Source: a virus
IMG/VR virus record: IMGVR_UViG_3300003691_000054
Coordinates: 1 to 23,374 of that record
Reading direction: 5' to 3' (one strand)
DNA length: 23,374 bases
The notes below the pieces were generated by a model. It ran no database searches and was not told the DNA's origin. It worked only from the letters and a program-made list of their open reading frames with translations. Positions within the stretch are counted from its first letter, which is position 1, and each line of letters opens with the position of its first letter. This document shows positions 7,857 to 15,929 of the stretch, in pieces. A program made the translations under genes and the position numbers.

Positions 7857-10352
7857 ATGGTAACTTACAATAACACGATCATAATACAGTTTGACACTGA
7901 TGCTACTGGTAACGCTGGCTCAGGTAAAGAGGTTACTGTTTATCTAACGGGTACTTTGGCTAAGGCTGACTTGTTTGATTTACAAGCTAATCCTATTGGT
8001 AATCCTGTAACCTCTGACGATAAAGGTAATTATACCTTTAATATAGATGCAGGCTTTTATGATATCTATATTGACCAAGGGCTACCATCGCAAACCATTA
8101 TACATAACGAGCCTATCGCGGTTAGCACTGATGACGATGTAGCTATTGAGGAGATTATTACCCTTAATGCAGGTCAAACTACTGTAGTGTTTTCCACTAT
8201 CGACACTCAAACAGCAGGCTTTTATGTAGGTAATACCTCTAACGATAGAGGCCGATTAATCAACACGATTGACTATACTGTAACAAATCCAACAACGATA
8301 GAATTAACCTCTAGTTACCCTCAAGATACGCCTTGTTTAGGTGTTAGCTTTCAAGGTGGCGGATTAGTAAGCTCCAACCAATTAAACTTTTTAACATTGT
8401 CATCGGCACAAAATAACCCTGACGCTGTTAACGGTGGTATAGCAATAACAAAAGAGCGTACTACTGGAGATGGGGGTGGTGCTATCTGGGATTACGTACT
8501 AGAAAGCACAGTAGGTATCAACGGTTTTGACATTGTTGCCTGTTTAAGTATACCGACTTTGGCTTTAGTGCTAAGAAAGCCTAATTCAGACCCTAGAGCG
8601 TGGGGTATGGCTAACAGTGCAGCAGACAATAGCGGTGCATTTGCACGTATACTGGCTAGTGAACAACCAGACTTTGAGTTTACCGGTTCATTCAATATAA
8701 CGAGCGCTGTATCCGTAACTTTAATAGCTGATAAAACATTAAGCGGTACAGGCTTTATTAAGTGGAATAGCACAGCGTTACTAGACTATATGACTCATAT
8801 TGACTTGGCAGGTTTTAATATTGAAAACAGCCTTAGCTTTGACGGTAACACTTTAGCAGCTAGCGGTTTACGTATCTTTAACAACACGCCTCAATCTGGA
8901 GATTTACCAACAGTTAATTGTAATAACGCAACTTACAAAGATATGTTTAAAACTGGCGGCACAACTGGAAGTAATAGCGGCTTAACTATTCAGGGTTCTT
9001 ATGAGTTGGTAAAAATAAAAATAAATAAAGCTAAGCGCATTGGCCGAGATACAGGAACAGGCATTCCAGGGTCAACAGGAACCAATGGTATTTTAGTTGT
9101 TCATTCTGCTAGCACTTTCTATCCTAGAAAGGTCATACAGTCAGGCAACACTTACGAGGGGCTTTATTCTAACGAATTATCAGGAGCGACTGATGTTGAT
9201 GTAGATTGTTTTGCGTGTTTAATTCCTGACCCTTTAAACTTTCCTAACGATTCAGCAACATTTAATACCTATCCAGATGTAACGGTAGAATCACATAGTA
9301 ATACTTATAACGACCCAATAGGTCGAGCGGCTAAATTTCAGTGTGTACCATTTGTGCATCATGAAACTGTAAACAGAAATGGCAGTAGAGATGCAACAGG
9401 CTATGCGTATTCTGCTGAATTCGCACTTCAATGGGGTGTGGGAACATTAGAAAATATTAATTGTAATTACAGTGCTGTTGCCGGTATTTCACCGCTTGAT
9501 GGGGAGGTTATTGTAGGTTCATTTTTTAATGGGACTGACTACAACGTCAAAAAAGGCAGTATAAACATAAATAACATAAGGGTTAATATTGATATAGACG
9601 AAGCCCTACCTAACGCTATGGAGTTCCTGTTTGATATGAGAACGGGCGCAGGAGGGTTGGAAGACAAACCTCTAACAGAGATAAACATAAGCAATGTGGA
9701 TGTTACATTTGGCGAGACAGGTCACGTGATGGTGACTAATTTCGGTGATGCAGATATGCCTATAAACCTAAACAACATAAGTTTATTTAATTGCTCATGG
9801 GGCGTTATAGGGGGTAATAACAATTGCGAGGGCGTTACTTTTAACGTAAATAACTTTACAAACAAGGGTGCCGATGTTCTTTTCTTTGCTGATATAGGTG
9901 GAGGTACTAGAAACTTTAGCGGTAATGCTTACGGCTCTAGCAACTCTGGTATATCAGGTCAATATCGAAAGTCGTTGGGCAGCACCGATTCATTGCCTTT
10001 ATTAAATGGTGCTCTTGGAAGTGCAAACACTGGTGGAGCGTTATCCGTTCAAAGTGTAAGTTTAAATGATGATGACACACACATATTTGATAAGCGCGGT
10101 TACACTGCTGGCATGTTTACTTTTTTAGTAACTAATACATTCTCAAACGTATCTAAAATGATATCCTGTGCTAGCGCGTCAGGGGCTTTAACAGAGTTAA
10201 CATCAGCTTTCGGAGGGAATTACGCTTTAGGTGCTGGCTCTAACCCTGATACCGATGGAGTTATTAATCTGTGGGTAGATGGTACAGGTGCATTAAACAT
10301 TAAAAATAGACTAGGCTCAACGCGAGTGTTTACTATTAGCTTTTTGGGGTAA
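7857..10352 (+). CDS. Beta-helix tailspike / probable receptor-binding polysaccharide-active protein
   Basis: This is the largest protein in the window, 831 residues. Residues about 18-85 (VTVYLTGTLAKADLFD, NPVTSDDKGNYTFNIDAGFY) form a small beta domain typical of the N-terminus of phage spikes. Residues about 85-165 resemble the preceding adaptor's TTVVFSTIDTQTAGFYVG-type domain. From about 180 to 670 the sequence shows irregular short repeats rich in Asn, Ser, Ile and Val, as expected for a right-handed parallel beta-helix of the pectate-lyase type. The C-terminal 150 residues (from GQYRKSLGS) look like a separate beta-sandwich or trimerisation domain. Catalytic acids cannot be picked out by eye. 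It is probably the host-range determinant, cutting or binding surface polysaccharide. Confidence 0.7.
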   Translation: MVTYNNTIIIQFDTDATGNAGSGKEVTVYLTGTLAKADLFDLQANPIGNPVTSDDKGNYTFNIDAGFYDIYIDQGLPSQTIIHNEPIAVSTDDDVAIEEIITLNAGQTTVVFSTIDTQTAGFYVGNTSNDRGRLINTIDYTVTNPTTIELTSSYPQDTPCLGVSFQGGGLVSSNQLNFLTLSSAQNNPDAVNGGIAITKERTTGDGGGAIWDYVLESTVGINGFDIVACLSIPTLALVLRKPNSDPRAWGMANSAADNSGAFARILASEQPDFEFTGSFNITSAVSVTLIADKTLSGTGFIKWNSTALLDYMTHIDLAGFNIENSLSFDGNTLAASGLRIFNNTPQSGDLPTVNCNNATYKDMFKTGGTTGSNSGLTIQGSYELVKIKINKAKRIGRDTGTGIPGSTGTNGILVVHSASTFYPRKVIQSGNTYEGLYSNELSGATDVDVDCFACLIPDPLNFPNDSATFNTYPDVTVESHSNTYNDPIGRAAKFQCVPFVHHETVNRNGSRDATGYAYSAEFALQWGVGTLENINCNYSAVAGISPLDGEVIVGSFFNGTDYNVKKGSININNIRVNIDIDEALPNAMEFLFDMRTGAGGLEDKPLTEINISNVDVTFGETGHVMVTNFGDADMPINLNNISLFNCSWGVIGGNNNCEGVTFNVNNFTNKGADVLFFADIGGGTRNFSGNAYGSSNSGISGQYRKSLGSTDSLPLLNGALGSANTGGALSVQSVSLNDDDTHIFDKRGYTAGMFTFLVTNTFSNVSKMISCASASGALTELTSAFGGNYALGAGSNPDTDGVINLWVDGTGALNIKNRLGSTRVFTISFLG

Positions 10353-10355
10353 TAA

Positions 10356-11123
10356 ATGAAAACGTTTACTTTAGTATCTAATATGGTTAACTCTAAACTG
10401 ATTAGTGGGGAGTGGGCCGAAACTATCGGATTTACATCTCACACTGACGGTAAAGGTGCACCATATTTAATTAAGACAGCAGCTCAAGCAGCTATTGACG
10501 GTGATGTAATAGATGAGGTTATAAACTGGACCCTTGCAAATGGCAATGTAGCTATTAGGCATGATAGGCAGTCACAGCAAATAACTTATGATAATACTAT
10601 ATCAAGCTTAACTGCTACTGATGTTAAAGATGCGCTTGATGAGATAGTTGCCACTATTGGCGGCGGCACTCCTGTCACCTCTGTATTTGGTAGAACAGGT
10701 TTAATTACAGCAGAGTCAACTGATTATGATGCTTTCTATACTGAGGAGGCTCCTAATGACGGAATACAATATTCACGTAAAAATTTAGCTTGGTCGCCGG
10801 TATCATCGACTAGTGATACTAATTATTTGGGTGACTTGGTAACGTCAACTGTTACAAGAGGAGGCGCTATACATAATATAATCAATCGATCTTCTGTTGG
10901 CGCGGTTGCTTATACTTTAGACGTATCTACTTTTGCGGTAGGTGATAGAGTTACAGTTATCAGGCAGCAAGAAACAGCAGGCAATATAACAATAGATACT
11001 GACAGTGGTACAATAGAGCTACCTGACGGAACTAACGCAGCATCAAACACGATGAATACTGGCTCTTTTAGTTCAGAGTTCACAAAAACAAATACTAACG
11101 AATGGCGAGTAAGGGTCTACTAA
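10356..11123 (+). CDS. Tail fibre / appendage adaptor protein
   Basis: The 255-residue protein contains, near residues 105-145, VTSVFGRTGLITAESTDYDA and QYSRKNLAWSPV, a double motif that recurs in many phage tail fibre proteins just before or inside the shaft. The C-terminal half (VGDRVTVIRQQETAGNITID onward) is another common fibre-end beta domain. The N-terminal 60 residues carry SHTDGKGAPYLIKT, like the start of beta-helix spike domains. It is short for a fibre, so it probably links the spike to the next protein. The start follows the tailspike stop by three bases, and its own stop shares one base with the next ATG (TAATG). Confidence 0.65.
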   Translation: MKTFTLVSNMVNSKLISGEWAETIGFTSHTDGKGAPYLIKTAAQAAIDGDVIDEVINWTLANGNVAIRHDRQSQQITYDNTISSLTATDVKDALDEIVATIGGGTPVTSVFGRTGLITAESTDYDAFYTEEAPNDGIQYSRKNLAWSPVSSTSDTNYLGDLVTSTVTRGGAIHNIINRSSVGAVAYTLDVSTFAVGDRVTVIRQQETAGNITIDTDSGTIELPDGTNAASNTMNTGSFSSEFTKTNTNEWRVRVY

Positions 11124-12676
11124 TGACGGAATTATCAACATATTTAAGTGGCAGCGGTAACGCTCCAAATAACCAAGCTAGCGCATTCAACGTAGCTACT
11201 GATACAGTAGAGCAAGATAATAATACATGGCTTAAAACTGGCGTAGTAGAAACTAATGTGGCTACTTATCCAGATGCAGTAGAAAATGTTATGGCAACCA
11301 ACACAGCTAAATTTTATGCATTAAGCGACTTTACAGCTGTAGTATCTATGACTTCTGATGGTACTCGGATATGGTGCTTACAAGGTAATGCTGTAGTAGG
11401 TTTGGCTTCCGGTACCGATAAATATGTAGCTGATGCAGGCTTTACTATTCCAGAGGTAGACTTGCCAGCAGGTATAACTTATTGTGATTTTGATAGTCAT
11501 TTTTATGTATTATCCGCAGGGAGCAGCACAAAAGGATTTGTTTATAAGTACACTTCGACCGGTGTTTTTGTTAGTTACGTATGGACGGCTACAGCTAATG
11601 CTGATGTGCAGGATATTGGATATAACACAGACCTTGTGAGGTTTGGTGTTATATCTGACGAAGGAAGTACAACAAGAATATCGACTCACTCTATAAACGG
11701 CACTGAGGACGAAAATACACTCGTAGGAACTAACCTCCAGGTATCTAGTATTGATTACTTGAACACTGGTACTCCTGCATGGTATTTTGCTGACAAAGCA
11801 ATATCAGGCAGTATTCGAAGATTTAATTCTACTACATGGGCTGATTTGGGTAATGTTCCGCTTTCTAACTCTACAGACCAACACGCAGGATTAACAGAGC
11901 ATCAAGGCGAGATATTTATATCCGCTTTCGGTACGAGTAGTTCGCCAGATTTAGAAAAACGCTCTGATGGTTTAGGAGATTTAGGAACAGTAACCGATGC
12001 GCTACCTATGGATATGGGGAGCAACACGACTTGTCGCGGTATGGTGTGGGATGGGAGCTTTCATTGGCTATTAAACTTTGATAGGTTTATTTATCAATTA
12101 GATGTAACTGGATTATCAACAGGAACAAAAGTAGATTTCACCTCGTTGATTACTAATGCTGCCGGCCTTGCGTGGGATGGTACTTTTTACTGGTTACTAG
12201 GTGACGGAACAGCACATCAATTAAATAGCAGCCAAATAGCTACAGGTGTAAAAGTAAATATACCCAACGGAACGGTTATAGAGGCTACTGCATCAACAAT
12301 TTATGTAGCTGATGCTATCGGTACGTTAACGGAGATAAATAACACGACTTACGCTATAGAGGCAACTTACGATACAGGCATATCATCTATTACAGCTATG
12401 TTTCATGATGGCACCAATATATGGTTAGGCCGCGAAGAAATGCACGAATTCGACGTTACAACCAAATCATTAACGGGTAGATACTTGGATTGGTGGAATC
12501 AAACAGCTAACGCAGGTACCGAGATAACGGCAGCGCATTATAATACTAGTAACGAATGGATTGCCATTGCTACAGGTGCTTATGGTATTAGTGGCGTATC
12601 AACTCCGATTGTAGGCGAGAAAAGAGCTTACACCGACCCTACAACAGATTACCCAATTTACATCAAGGTGAAATAA
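11123..12676 (+). CDS. Appendage protein with beta-propeller-like repeats
   Basis: I chose ATG 11123 over the in-frame ATG at 11102: it makes a TAATG overlap with the preceding gene and has AAGGG at 11111-11115. The product is 517 residues. Blade-like repeats of the form hydrophobic-DG-x-x-hydrophobic-W are visible at about 78-84 (SDGTRIW), 309-317 (WDGSFHWLL), 351-359 (WDGTFYWLL) and 428-435 (HDGTNIWL). Each is followed by a polar turn and a segment such as IYQLDV or MHEFDV, which suggests a beta-propeller. The C-terminus (GEKRAYTDPTTDYPIYIKVK) resembles ends of other phage fibre proteins. It is probably a receptor-binding tip; the propeller could bind glycans. The ligand is unknown. Confidence 0.65.
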   Translation: MTELSTYLSGSGNAPNNQASAFNVATDTVEQDNNTWLKTGVVETNVATYPDAVENVMATNTAKFYALSDFTAVVSMTSDGTRIWCLQGNAVVGLASGTDKYVADAGFTIPEVDLPAGITYCDFDSHFYVLSAGSSTKGFVYKYTSTGVFVSYVWTATANADVQDIGYNTDLVRFGVISDEGSTTRISTHSINGTEDENTLVGTNLQVSSIDYLNTGTPAWYFADKAISGSIRRFNSTTWADLGNVPLSNSTDQHAGLTEHQGEIFISAFGTSSSPDLEKRSDGLGDLGTVTDALPMDMGSNTTCRGMVWDGSFHWLLNFDRFIYQLDVTGLSTGTKVDFTSLITNAAGLAWDGTFYWLLGDGTAHQLNSSQIATGVKVNIPNGTVIEATASTIYVADAIGTLTEINNTTYAIEATYDTGISSITAMFHDGTNIWLGREEMHEFDVTTKSLTGRYLDWWNQTANAGTEITAAHYNTSNEWIAIATGAYGISGVSTPIVGEKRAYTDPTTDYPIYIKVK

Positions 12677-12969
12677 TGACTATACAAGTAAAGCAACCAG
12701 GAGGCGGTAGAATTAGAGTAATATCTACGGGCGCTATGCAAAGACGCTTCACTATACCTGAGGAGGTTTTTATTGCTACTGATGGAGCGGCTACTGCGAT
12801 TAAATCAAGATTAATCAATGCTAGTTATGCCGATTTAGACTTTCAAGATACTGTTGAGGGTGTTGCTTATATTTGCGGTATTTTAAAAGCTGGCGGTGTT
12901 ATCGCTGATGAGGCGTTGAGAGTATCCGAACTATTAAAGGATGGAACAAAAGAGGAATCTTATGTATAA
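12676..12969 (+). CDS. Small phage protein of unknown function
   Basis: The 97-residue protein starts in a third TAATG overlap, so it belongs to the appendage operon. It begins with a basic segment (KQPGGGRIRVISTGAMQRRF), then IPEEVFIATDGAATAIKSRL, and ends acidic. Similar small proteins follow fibre genes in other phages and may be chaperones or minor tail parts. No catalytic motif is seen. The last 8 bases overlap the next gene. Confidence 0.6.
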   Translation: MTIQVKQPGGGRIRVISTGAMQRRFTIPEEVFIATDGAATAIKSRLINASYADLDFQDTVEGVAYICGILKAGGVIADEALRVSELLKDGTKEESYV

Positions 12970-13210
12970 AAAACATAACTACATTCTAAAGCTATTAATA
13001 TCTATAGACCAATTCTTTAATGTTTTATTGTTAAACGGTAATGAGGATCAAACAATAAGCGGTAGAGTTGGCTATAGGTCTTATGCTACCGGTAAGTGGT
13101 ATTGGTTAGTATTAGAGAAGATAATTGATACTGTTTTCTTTTTCGACAAAGGGCATTGTAAAAAATCAATTGAATGGGACAGGGTGAAATTAAAAAAGCC
13201 GGAGATATAG
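12962..13210 (+). CDS. Conserved small phage protein of unknown function
   Basis: ATG 12962 is preferred to the in-frame ATG at 12941 because AGAGGA lies 6-7 bases before it, giving 82 residues. The pattern is ISIDQFFNVLLLNGNEDQTI, then a GYRSYATGKWYW segment, then EKIIDTVFFFDKGHCKKS. It matches a small protein family I know from many gammaproteobacterial phages and prophages, often near tail or lysis genes, with conserved IDxLxN, DxTxSxR and FFDxxHC positions. No function is established to my knowledge. It is the last late gene. Its stop at 13208-13210 lies inside the hairpin of the leftward terminator. Confidence 0.65.
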   Translation: MYKKHNYILKLLISIDQFFNVLLLNGNEDQTISGRVGYRSYATGKWYWLVLEKIIDTVFFFDKGHCKKSIEWDRVKLKKPEI

Positions 13211-13219
13211 GACTCCGGC
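13192..13219 (-). terminator. Intrinsic terminator ending the leftward operon
   Basis: GCCGGAG at 13198-13204 and CTCCGGC at 13213-13219 form a perfect 7-bp GC-rich stem around an 8-base loop. Read leftward it is followed by six U residues (A-tract 13192-13197). Rightward there is no U-tract, so it should stop the early transcript before it runs into the late genes. It overlaps the last codons of the 12962 gene. Confidence 0.8.
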
Positions 13220-13242
13220 ACAAAAGTATAGATGGTCTCGAA

Positions 13243-13794
13243 TCATCTTTTTGTTTGTAATTCTTTCAATTTCTGCTTATATAACAACTCTATTTCTTTT
13301 AGCTCCTCACAAGTATACTTAACTATCTCGTGAGGCCCTTCTATCCAATCTAGCTTATCTAAACCTATCTTCTTAATCAAAGCAGGGCGATAATTACTAA
13401 TATTACCAGACAAATGATTGTTACAGGGAGCGCACTGTTTATGACAGTTGAGTTCTTCAAATCTAAGTTCAGGATGCGCCCCACGGCTTCTATAATGACC
13501 CGCATGATATTGACCGTTATGATTGCGGCCACAACTAACACAAGGCAAGGAATAATCACGCTCCCTAATATAAGCGTTAAAAGCGGCTTGAGCTTGCTTT
13601 TCTCTGAAAGGTCTATCATTACTCTTTAACTCCTTTTTTTGCTCTCTGTGTTTTATTTTGCGGCCTTGCTCTTTATTTTTGTAACCATGTTTGGTTGCAT
13701 GTTCGATATTGCAGAAATAAGATATATTAACCTTGATAGCATCTTCTGGCTTATTGTACTTTTTACAGTGAGGGCATTTACGCTTATTAGCCAT
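13243..13794 (-). CDS. ninG: NinG-family (Rap) recombination endonuclease
   Basis: I chose the ATG at 13794 because AGAGG lies about 8 bases upstream and the family begins there; the longer frame to 13887 adds unrelated residues. The 183-residue product has the NinG layout: CPHC at 7-10 with a further Cys at 28, a long basic helix (EQGRKIKHREQKKELK), then the HNH-like zinc core CVSCG at 85-89, QYHAGHYRSRG near 96-105, and NCHKQCAPCNNHLSGN at 116-131. Lambda NinG (204 residues) cuts branched DNA and supports Red-pathway recombination in place of or beside host nucleases. It is the last gene of the leftward operon, just before the terminator. Confidence 0.9.
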   Translation of the reverse strand: MANKRKCPHCKKYNKPEDAIKVNISYFCNIEHATKHGYKNKEQGRKIKHREQKKELKSNDRPFREKQAQAAFNAYIRERDYSLPCVSCGRNHNGQYHAGHYRSRGAHPELRFEELNCHKQCAPCNNHLSGNISNYRPALIKKIGLDKLDWIEGPHEIVKYTCEELKEIELLYKQKLKELQTKR

Positions 13795-13810
13795 TCTTAA
13801 AGCCTCTGTA

Positions 13811-13999
13811 TCACAGATTATTGTTAATATTTTTTGCAATTGATTTAATCCAACTAACAGCACCATCATGCAAATTCTTAACACCACACTGTAAATGCAT
13901 CAATTTGCGCTTAACCTTTTTACGTGGCTCATGCGTATATATATACTGCTTACAATGTGTGCAGTTAGGACCACTATACTTACTTGTCATGTTAATCAT
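13811..13999 (-). CDS. Small zinc-finger-like protein
   Basis: ATG 13999 (AAAGGG 7 bases upstream) gives 62 residues; ATG 13990 is an alternative. CTHC near residues 13-16 and HLQC near 36-39 could hold one zinc ion, with a strongly basic stretch between (PRKKVKRK). It overlaps the resolvase stop by 8 bases and lies 16 bases before NinG. A nucleic-acid-binding role is a guess; lambda also has short unknown genes beside ninG. Confidence 0.6.
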   Translation of the reverse strand: MINMTSKYSGPNCTHCKQYIYTHEPRKKVKRKLMHLQCGVKNLHDGAVSWIKSIAKNINNNL

Positions 14000-14543
14000 T
14001 CTCAAGCCCTTTATATTTATAAATAGTTGATGTACCTATATTCATCGCATTAGCTATTTCCATTACTGATTGACCGCTAGCTATACGGTTTTTCATTTCA
14101 GTTATTACTTTCTTTTTTAATGGCCTACGCCCGAACTGTTGGCCTCTTTCTTTTGCCTTTGCTATACCCTCTCTTTGTCTTATTTTCAGGTTAGCTATTT
14201 CAAATTGATTTACAGCACCAAATACAGAAAGCATCAAGTAACCCATAGGATTATCTCTGCCAGCAAATTCAAGGTTTTCAGTTTTAAACTTAACTGATAC
14301 GTTTTTTTCAACCAGCTCCGAAACTATATTAAGCAAATCTTTTAAGTTCCTGGATAATCTATCCATCGAGTGTACGTGTAAAGTATCACCCTCACGCAAG
14401 AAGGATAGGCACTCTTTTAACTGTGGGCGCTCTCTATCTTTACCGCTTATTTTTTCCTCGTAAACCCTGTCTAACTTAATTCCGTCTAATTGACGATCTA
14501 AGCATTGATCAATAGAGCTTACGCGCATGTATCCTACTATCAT
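13992..14543 (-). CDS. Serine recombinase of the resolvase/invertase family
   Basis: The 183-residue protein has the same length as gamma-delta resolvase. Residues 5-18 (YMRVSSIDQCLDRQ) carry the nucleophile, Ser9 in the RVS motif. Arg39 follows the usual spacing, and HSMDRLSR at 58-65 supplies the two active-site arginines. A long E-helix follows (104-130), and residues 140-180 form a helix-turn-helix (VMEIANAMNIGTSTIYKY). The HSMDRL and LMLSVFGA patterns are closer to Tn3/TniR resolvases than to Gin or Hin. An oddity: the Glu-Arg pair expected early in the E-helix reads Glu115-Ile116. It could resolve phage DNA multimers or a plasmid-like prophage, or invert a segment. No res or inversion site was identified. 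Confidence 0.85.
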   Translation of the reverse strand: MIVGYMRVSSIDQCLDRQLDGIKLDRVYEEKISGKDRERPQLKECLSFLREGDTLHVHSMDRLSRNLKDLLNIVSELVEKNVSVKFKTENLEFAGRDNPMGYLMLSVFGAVNQFEIANLKIRQREGIAKAKERGQQFGRRPLKKKVITEMKNRIASGQSVMEIANAMNIGTSTIYKYKGLEND

Positions 14544-14555
14544 TAATTTGTACCT

Positions 14556-14705
14556 CTACTTAAAAATAAAATCTATTACGGAATTAATGAGAACACCATT
14601 AACTCCTGTTGCGCTTGAGCAAATCATATCGACATAACCGAATGCAACTATCGGTATCATTGCTTTGTGCCTAACTATTCTTTGCCATAATTTAGGTTCA
14701 TCCAT
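14556..14705 (-). CDS. Hypothetical 49-residue protein
   Basis: Read by hand: ATG at 14703-14705, MDEPKLWQRIVRHKAMIPIV to start, ending NSVIDFIFK and TAG at 14556-14558. The last lysine codon and TAG form the AAG-TAG linker whose next bases, AGG, are the resolvase ribosome-binding site. Upstream it has the GTAGGATTTGAAT linker shared with its neighbours. A mildly hydrophobic centre (MIPIVAFGYVDMI) might contact a membrane. No family recognised. Confidence 0.6.
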   Translation of the reverse strand: MDEPKLWQRIVRHKAMIPIVAFGYVDMICSSATGVNGVLINSVIDFIFK

Positions 14706-14734
14706 ATTCAAATCCTACCTTTTCGTAAAATTAA

Positions 14735-14923
14735 TTAGCGCACTTCTGATAGTTTAACTGTCACTTTCCAAAAATTAGGCTGGTGATCAAAAGGGGCACT
14801 AATCTCTTTAATAATGAATTTTCTACCTAAGCGAAAATAAACTTCCTCATTGTTAAAGTGCTCAATAATATCTCTAAGTTCATTTTCTTCATTAGGGAGT
14901 ATCAATTCTAATTGTTCGTCCAT
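14735..14923 (-). CDS. Hypothetical small acidic protein
   Basis: 62 residues beginning MDEQLELILPNEENELRD; the N-terminal half is strongly acidic, the C-terminal half is beta-like (FWKVTVKLSEVR). The linker GTAGGGTTTGAATT precedes its ATG. Its TAA is followed by 29 bases before the next start, the widest spacing in this gene run. No family recognised. Confidence 0.6.
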   Translation of the reverse strand: MDEQLELILPNEENELRDIIEHFNNEEVYFRLGRKFIIKEISAPFDHQPNFWKVTVKLSEVR

Positions 14924-14933
14924 AATTCAAACC

Positions 14934-15128
14934 CTACTTTTGTGGGAACTGTTTAGTGAATTTATCTAACAAATCATCTTCACAGCATTCATCGGCAAAA
15001 TCCCATAGACAGTCGGTACATTTGATACGACTAAAGCCAAGTTCTCGACTACTCTCAATCGTAAGTGCAAAATCATCGTTACCACACTGAGGACATGGCT
15101 GCTCACATAATTCCATAATAGGTTTCAT
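14934..15128 (-). CDS. Small zinc-ribbon protein
   Basis: 64 residues. CPQCGNDDF at about 12-20 and IKCTDCLWDF at about 35-44 place two CxxC pairs as in a zinc ribbon; an acidic helix follows (ADECCEDDLLDKF). Phages carry many such proteins, often thought to bind nucleic acids or RNA polymerase, but nothing specific shows here. It starts after the linker GTAGACGGAGAAATAACG and ends QFPQK-TAG, the same last residues (QK) as two genes further up the run. Confidence 0.7.
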   Translation of the reverse strand: MKPIMELCEQPCPQCGNDDFALTIESSRELGFSRIKCTDCLWDFADECCEDDLLDKFTKQFPQK

Positions 15129-15142
15129 CGTTATTTCTCCGT

Positions 15143-15331
15143 CTACCTTGATAGATTAATTATTTGCTTCATTCCTGAATGTCGAACATGAAGCCTATGT
15201 AATTTGTTTTTGTAAAAGACAATTAAGCACCCATGCCACCATCTAACAAAGTAACAACTTTCAAAATTGTGTTTTGTTACCGCATGAGAAACATAAACTC
15301 TTTCACCTTGCTTTGGATGCCACCTACTCAT
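15143..15331 (-). CDS. Hypothetical small basic protein
   Basis: 62 residues, rich in His, Arg, Trp and Tyr (VSHAVTKHNFESCYFVRWWH, later KLHRLHVRHSG). The first part resembles a small SH3-like beta barrel. Its TAG stop at 15143-15145 forms the start of the next gene's GTAGACGGAG ribosome-binding site. No family recognised. Confidence 0.6.
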   Translation of the reverse strand: MSRWHPKQGERVYVSHAVTKHNFESCYFVRWWHGCLIVFYKNKLHRLHVRHSGMKQIINLSR

Positions 15332-15343
15332 ACAAGCCTACTT

Positions 15344-15559
15344 TTAAATAATAATTTCTTGGTTAGTTCTTGCATCAGATAACTTTCTAATTAACTCAAC
15401 TTCACAACTGGTAAAGCTATCTGGTGTAATGCCGTGATTAGCGTTACAACGAAATGATTCAATTTTATCAATCAAGTCAAACAAAGCTTCAGCTTCATAT
15501 TTTCTTTCGAGTTTTATAGTTACAGGTCTGAACGGTAACTGCTCTTGTTGCACTTTCAT
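15344..15559 (-). CDS. Hypothetical small protein
   Basis: 71 residues, largely helical (KYEAEALFDLIDKIESFRC, then CEVELIRKLSDARTN). It starts after the GTAGGATTTGAATT linker. The stop is TAA followed two codons later by an in-frame TAG that lies in the next ribosome-binding site, so the older stop was probably the TAG. No family recognised. Confidence 0.6.
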   Translation of the reverse strand: MKVQQEQLPFRPVTIKLERKYEAEALFDLIDKIESFRCNANHGITPDSFTSCEVELIRKLSDARTNQEIII

Positions 15560-15584
15560 AATTCAAATCCTACTTTAAAATAAA

Positions 15585-15923
15585 TTAATTTAACTTTGTG
15601 CGTCTTTTCCAGTAAGTGTGATTAAAATCACCAATAAGTTTTCTACATTCTTCTTTTGCCTTATCACGAATAAAGCCTCTACCATTTGGAGTGCCTTGAT
15701 ATACTAAGAATGAGTAATCGCACTTGTATTTAATTACGTGAACTTTACCGTTAACCTTTATGCTAAATCGTGGGTTCTCATTAGAGTTATCCATCATTTT
15801 GCATAAGTAGTATTGGTCAGATTTAACGCCTAAACCTACAAGCTCACTATCTTCACTAACATGGCCATGTACAAAGAATTTAATTCCTTTAGGGATGTAT
15901 CTCGCATTCGCATCTAACATCAT
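15585..15923 (-). CDS. Hypothetical protein
   Basis: 112 residues starting MM; the second ATG (15920) is also possible. Mixed alpha/beta, with a beta-rich first half (FFVHGHVSEDSELVGLG, FSIKVNGKVHVIKYK) and a basic C-terminal helix (KEECRKLIGDFNHTYWKRR). GTAGGAAAGA precedes the start. The TAA stop is followed five codons later by an in-frame TAG at 15570-15572 in the next linker. No family recognised. Confidence 0.65.
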   Translation of the reverse strand: MMLDANARYIPKGIKFFVHGHVSEDSELVGLGVKSDQYYLCKMMDNSNENPRFSIKVNGKVHVIKYKCDYSFLVYQGTPNGRGFIRDKAKEECRKLIGDFNHTYWKRRTKLN

Positions 15924-15929
15924 TCTTTC

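Noticed and set aside
13198-13219. Hairpin as a rightward terminator for the late genes
   Set aside because: Rightward it is followed by ACAAAAG, not a T-tract; the six U residues occur only leftward.
13821-14030. + strand frame of 69 codons opposite the zinc-finger gene
   Set aside because: Opposite two genes with ribosome-binding sites and recognisable motifs, and itself without one.
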